DNA of 33,851 nt from an uncultured Mediterraneibacter sp. GTDB lineage: Bacteria > Bacillota > Clostridia > Lachnospirales > Lachnospiraceae. A program made the translations under genes and the position numbers. This document shows positions 30,955 through 33,851 of the stretch, one piece after another (the stretch's first letter is position 1; each line of letters starts with the position of its first letter). Location of the stretch: contig NZ_CAKRGI010000026.1 in the NCBI RefSeq assembly GCF_934330165.1, positions 1 to 33,851 on the forward strand, read 5' to 3'. The notes beneath the pieces were generated by a model. The model was not told where the DNA came from. It did no database searches and worked only from the letters and a program-made list of their open reading frames with translations.

Positions 30955-33300
30955 ATGACATTAAAGGAACTTGGAATCGGGCAGAGTGCGATGATCTGCA
31001 AGGTTGGTGGAGAAGGTGCATTAAGGCAGCATTTTTTGGATATGGGAATGATACCGGGAGCGGAGATAACTGTTGTGAAGTTTGCGCCTATGGGAGATCC
31101 AATGGAATTGCAGATTCATGGCTATGAGCTGACACTCCGACTTGCAGAGGCAGATCAGATTGAGGTGGAGCCGATCAGAAAGAGGAGCAGAAGTCATGAA
31201 GGACAACAGAATATTAAAGCTTCAGAGCATCCTGGCTTAGGTGAAGAAGGAAAATATCATTCCAAAGAAGATGAGAACCCATTGCCAAAGGAGACAAGAC
31301 TGACCTATGCGTTAGTGGGAAACCAGAACTGCGGAAAGACAACATTATTCAACCAGCTGACTGGGGCGAACCAGCATGTTGGAAATTTCCCGGGGGTAAC
31401 AGTGGATAGAAAGGATGGTTCTATTAAGGGTTATCCGAATACGCAGGTAACGGATTTGCCCGGAATTTATTCGATGTCACCTTACAGTAGTGAAGAAATC
31501 GTTTCACGAAATTTTGTGTTGAACGAAAAGCCGAAGGCGATTATTAATATTGTTGATGCGACGAACATTGAGCGGAATCTTTATCTGACAATGCAGCTTT
31601 TGGAAATGGATATTCCAATGGTTGTTGCATTAAATATGATGGATGAAGTACTTGGAAACCAGGGATCGATTGATGTTAATCAGATGGAGGCGATGCTGGG
31701 AGTTCCGGTGATTCCTATTTCAGCGGCAAAAAATGAGGGCGTTGGAGAACTGGTAAAGCATGCGGTTCATATTGCCAGATATCAGGAGCATCCATTGCGT
31801 CAGGATTTTTGTGATATGAATGATCATAACGGAGCAGTGCATCGTTGTATTCATGCGGTGAGTCATCTGATTGAAGATCATGCAGAAAAATCAGGTTTAC
31901 CGGTTCGGTTTGCAGCAACAAAAGCGATTGAAGGAGATCCGTTAATCTTAAAGCAGTTGCAGTTGGAGCAGAATGAACTGGAAATGCTGGAGCATATTGT
32001 AGTTCAAATGGAAAAGGAGCGAGGGCTGGATCGCAGTGCGGCAATCGCTGATATGAGATTTGATTTTATTGAAGGGTTATGTGAGCAGACGGTTGTGAAG
32101 CCAAAAGAAAGTAAGGAGCGTGTTCGGAGTGAGAAAATCGATCGCATTCTGACTGGAAAATATACGGCGATTCCATGTTTTATCGGGATTATGGTACTTG
32201 TATTTTATCTGACATTTAACGTGATCGGAGCATGGATGCAGAGTGTACTGGAATATGGAATCGATCAGTTGTCAGCAGTTGTGGATACAGCATTGCTGAA
32301 CCTGAATGTAAATCCGGCGATCCACAGTCTGGTCATTGACGGAATATTTACGGGTGTGGGGAGCGTACTGAGCTTTCTGCCGATTATTGTAACGTTGTTT
32401 TTCTTCCTTTCACTGATGGAAGACAGCGGTTATATTGCCCGGGTTGCCTTTGTTATGGATAAATTGCTTCGTAAGATCGGACTTTCAGGAAGAAGTATCG
32501 TTCCGATGCTGATTGGATTTGGCTGTACGGTTCCGGCAGTTATGGCAACAAGAACCCTGACCAGTGAAAGAGACAGAAAAATGACGATTCTTTTGACTCC
32601 ATTTATGAGCTGTACGGCTAAGTTGCCGATTTATTCTTTCTTTGTCAGTGCTTTTTTCCCGAAAAAGGGTGGTCTGATCATGTCAGGCTTATATGTATTG
32701 GGGATCCTGACAGGGATTTTGATCGCTTTCTTGTATAAAGGGACTCTTTTTAAAGGGGAACCGGTTCCTTTTGTAATGGAACTGCCAAATTATCGGATGC
32801 CGGGAGCAAAGAACGTAGCACAGCTTTTATGGGAAAAGGCAAAAGACTTCCTTCAGAAGGCGTTTTCTGTCATTTTAATAGCAACGATCGTGGTATGGTT
32901 TTTGCAGAGTTTTGACCTGCATTTAAATATGGTCGAGGATTCGGCAAAAAGTATTTTAGCAGCAGTATCAGGATTTTTAGTACCGGTTTTCCAGCCGTTG
33001 GGGTTGGGAGACTGGCGGATCTGTACCTCTTTGATCAGCGGTTTTATGGCAAAAGAAAGCGTGGTGTCTACGTTGGAAGTTTTGTTCGGTGGGGGAATTG
33101 CTTCTGCATTATCACCTCTTGCAGCAGCCTCTTTGCTGGTATTCAGCTTATTATATACACCGTGTGTGGCTGCGATTGCTTCTGTAAAAAGAGAACTGGG
33201 CGGAAAGTGGGCAGTCGGATTAGTAGTCTGGCAATGTTTTATTGCATGGGTCGCGGCATTTCTCGTACAGGGAATTGGCATGATGTTCGGAATAGTATAG
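30955..33300 (+). CDS. feoB: Ferrous iron transporter, FeoA-FeoB fusion
   Basis: This 781-residue protein combines both Feo parts. Residues 1-75 are a FeoA SH3-like domain (M-T-L-K-E-L, G-G-E-G-A-L-R-Q-H-F-L-D-M-G, G-D-P-M-E-L-Q-I-H-G-Y-E-L-T-L-R). A charged linker (76-115) leads to the FeoB GTPase: G1 G-N-Q-N-C-G-K-T-T at 122-130, G2 G-N-F-P-G-V-T-V, G3 D-L-P-G at 167-170 and G4 N-M-M-D. The membrane part has the gate motifs (D-S-G-Y-I-A-R, G-F-G-C-T-V-P-A, S-C-T-A-K-L-P) with conserved cysteines. It imports Fe2+ under anaerobic conditions. The ATG at 30955 is chosen because family members start M-T-L-K-E-L; a GTG two codons earlier is possible. A terminator follows, so it is monocistronic. 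Confidence 0.96.
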   Translation: MTLKELGIGQSAMICKVGGEGALRQHFLDMGMIPGAEITVVKFAPMGDPMELQIHGYELTLRLAEADQIEVEPIRKRSRSHEGQQNIKASEHPGLGEEGKYHSKEDENPLPKETRLTYALVGNQNCGKTTLFNQLTGANQHVGNFPGVTVDRKDGSIKGYPNTQVTDLPGIYSMSPYSSEEIVSRNFVLNEKPKAIINIVDATNIERNLYLTMQLLEMDIPMVVALNMMDEVLGNQGSIDVNQMEAMLGVPVIPISAAKNEGVGELVKHAVHIARYQEHPLRQDFCDMNDHNGAVHRCIHAVSHLIEDHAEKSGLPVRFAATKAIEGDPLILKQLQLEQNELEMLEHIVVQMEKERGLDRSAAIADMRFDFIEGLCEQTVVKPKESKERVRSEKIDRILTGKYTAIPCFIGIMVLVFYLTFNVIGAWMQSVLEYGIDQLSAVVDTALLNLNVNPAIHSLVIDGIFTGVGSVLSFLPIIVTLFFFLSLMEDSGYIARVAFVMDKLLRKIGLSGRSIVPMLIGFGCTVPAVMATRTLTSERDRKMTILLTPFMSCTAKLPIYSFFVSAFFPKKGGLIMSGLYVLGILTGILIAFLYKGTLFKGEPVPFVMELPNYRMPGAKNVAQLLWEKAKDFLQKAFSVILIATIVVWFLQSFDLHLNMVEDSAKSILAAVSGFLVPVFQPLGLGDWRICTSLISGFMAKESVVSTLEVLFGGGIASALSPLAAASLLVFSLLYTPCVAAIASVKRELGGKWAVGLVVWQCFIAWVAAFLVQGIGMMFGIV

Positions 33301-33316
33301 AGATAGTATAGAAGTA

Positions 33317-33356
33317 AAAGAAAAAGGCATCGGTTTCAAACTGATGTCTTTTTCTT
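33317..33356 (+). terminator. Terminator after feoAB
   Basis: AAAG-AAAAAGGCATCGGTTT pairs with AACTGATGTCTTTTTCTTT (two wobbles) around CA, with the T-rich arm acting as the tail. Confidence 0.8.
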
Positions 33357-33402
33357 TGCCTGGAAGGAAGTGATAAGTTTGAACAAGAAGTTGTGATTTT
33401 AA

Positions 33403-33697
33403 ATGCGATATTTCAGAATTGAAACAGGAATATGAGGAGAAAGTGCCTGAAAATGCGGTAGTAAAGGAGAGAATAAAGTGAGACATAAATTTTATTTCTG
33501 AATGGCTTCATAGTGACAACATTCAGCAAATTATTGCAGATGAACAGGGATTACAGATGCCACAGCGGAAGCCATTCCAGATTGACATTGTCTTTGCGGT
33601 GGACGAGTTTGATTTTTTAGTTAATGCCGCAGGAGGAGAGAAAGATGGAGCAATTTGCACATACAAGAGCTACTTAATCCATATCCTTATATTTTAA
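33403..33697 (+). pseudogene. Degenerate coding remnant, family unknown
   Basis: Two protein-like segments appear here without a usable start. The first (33403-33481) reads S-E-L-K-Q-E-Y-E-E-K-V-P-E-N-A-V-V-K-E-R-I-K and ends in a stop. The second, in frame after that stop (33482-33697), is 71 codons and includes W-L-H-S-D-N-I-Q-Q-I-I-A-D-E-Q-G and F-Q-I-D-I-V-F-A-V-D-E-F-D-F-L-V. The residue pattern is typical of real protein, but stop codons and the lack of an RBS point to decay of an older gene. No family is recognised. Confidence 0.4.
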
Positions 33698-33746
33698 ATA
33701 TTCTGCGAAAAATTTAACTGTTAGAGTCCCATTTTCGTCCGGTCTT

Positions 33747-33851
33747 TCATCGCCAATACAATTTCTCTGAAGTGATAGCAGATAACAGGTCGGCAGGTCT
33801 TTCTAAAAAATAATCTGCTTTTATGTGCTTATTATGACTGCCCCATACTGC
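33747..33851 (-). CDS. Possible 3' end of a minus-strand gene entering from the right
   Basis: The minus strand is open from the window edge to a TGA at 33747-33749. The 34 visible residues (A-V-W-G-S-H-N-K-H-I ... L-L-S-A-I-T-S-E-K-L-Y-W-R) look protein-like but are too few to identify. It could equally be chance or part of the decayed region next to it. Confidence 0.25.
   Translation of the reverse strand, partial: AVWGSHNKHIKADYFLERPADLLSAITSEKLYWR

Noticed and set aside
1..33851. CRISPR arrays, insertion sequences, rRNA and phage genes
   Set aside because: No regularly spaced repeats, transposase of a known IS family, terminal inverted repeats, rRNA sequence or phage structural gene was seen. 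The Rpn-type protein alone is not evidence of a mobile element.

Overview
The window looks like chromosomal DNA of an anaerobic gut Firmicute, most likely a member of the Lachnospiraceae. The reasons are strong AGGAGG ribosome binding sites, TTGACA/TATAAT promoters with 17-base spacers, tRNA genes without an encoded CCA end, lineage-typical families (DUF4367, DUF6147, DUF5711, TSCPD, Rpn-type PD-(D/E)XK proteins), split transketolase, a fused FeoA-FeoB and class I Hcp. No phage, insertion sequence, CRISPR array or rRNA was seen. Family names come from memory of sequence patterns; no search was run.

Layout. 1-2952 holds small accessory genes: the tail of a DUF4367-like protein, a secreted DUF6147-like protein, a TSCPD protein on the minus strand and an unknown membrane protein. 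3065-6951 is a housekeeping run: a promoter with a 5' hairpin, a small repeat-containing ORF, phosphofructokinase, then dnaX, ybaB and recR. 7118-9801 is a pentose phosphate operon (transaldolase plus both transketolase halves) with a clear promoter and terminator. 9865-11763 holds a small ORF, an Rpn-family nuclease and an HD-domain protein. 12038-15342 is a cell-envelope cluster: a LysM protein with a cytoplasmic domain, a DUF5711 protein and a CvpA-like protein.

15353-15734 carries tRNA-Ala(TGC) and tRNA-Asn(GTT), each with its own promoter and terminator. 15742-18975 on the minus strand is hcp preceded by an XRE-type regulator. 18976-20071 has an orphan terminator and two small unknown genes. 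tRNA-Glu(TTC) and tRNA-Cys(GCA) follow as one transcript, then pgi. murF and ddl lie on the minus strand in a translationally coupled pair, converging on pgi across a bidirectional terminator. 25010-27817 holds a cytosolic M28 peptidase and a GNAT acetyltransferase. mntP on the minus strand sits behind a yybP-ykoY manganese riboswitch. A phosphopantetheinyl transferase/MATE pair and the feoAB fusion follow. The last 500 bases contain decayed coding sequence.

Central carbon metabolism is well represented: pgi and pfk for glycolysis, transaldolase and transketolase for the non-oxidative pentose phosphate branch. Metal handling is another theme (manganese export under riboswitch control, ferrous iron uptake with a possible Fur box). 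The items most worth a second look are the regulator-hcp pair, the LysM/DUF5711/CvpA cluster, two strong plus-strand terminators that end no visible gene, the hairpin between the GNAT gene and its only Shine-Dalgarno sequence, and the unusual phosphofructokinase active-site signature.
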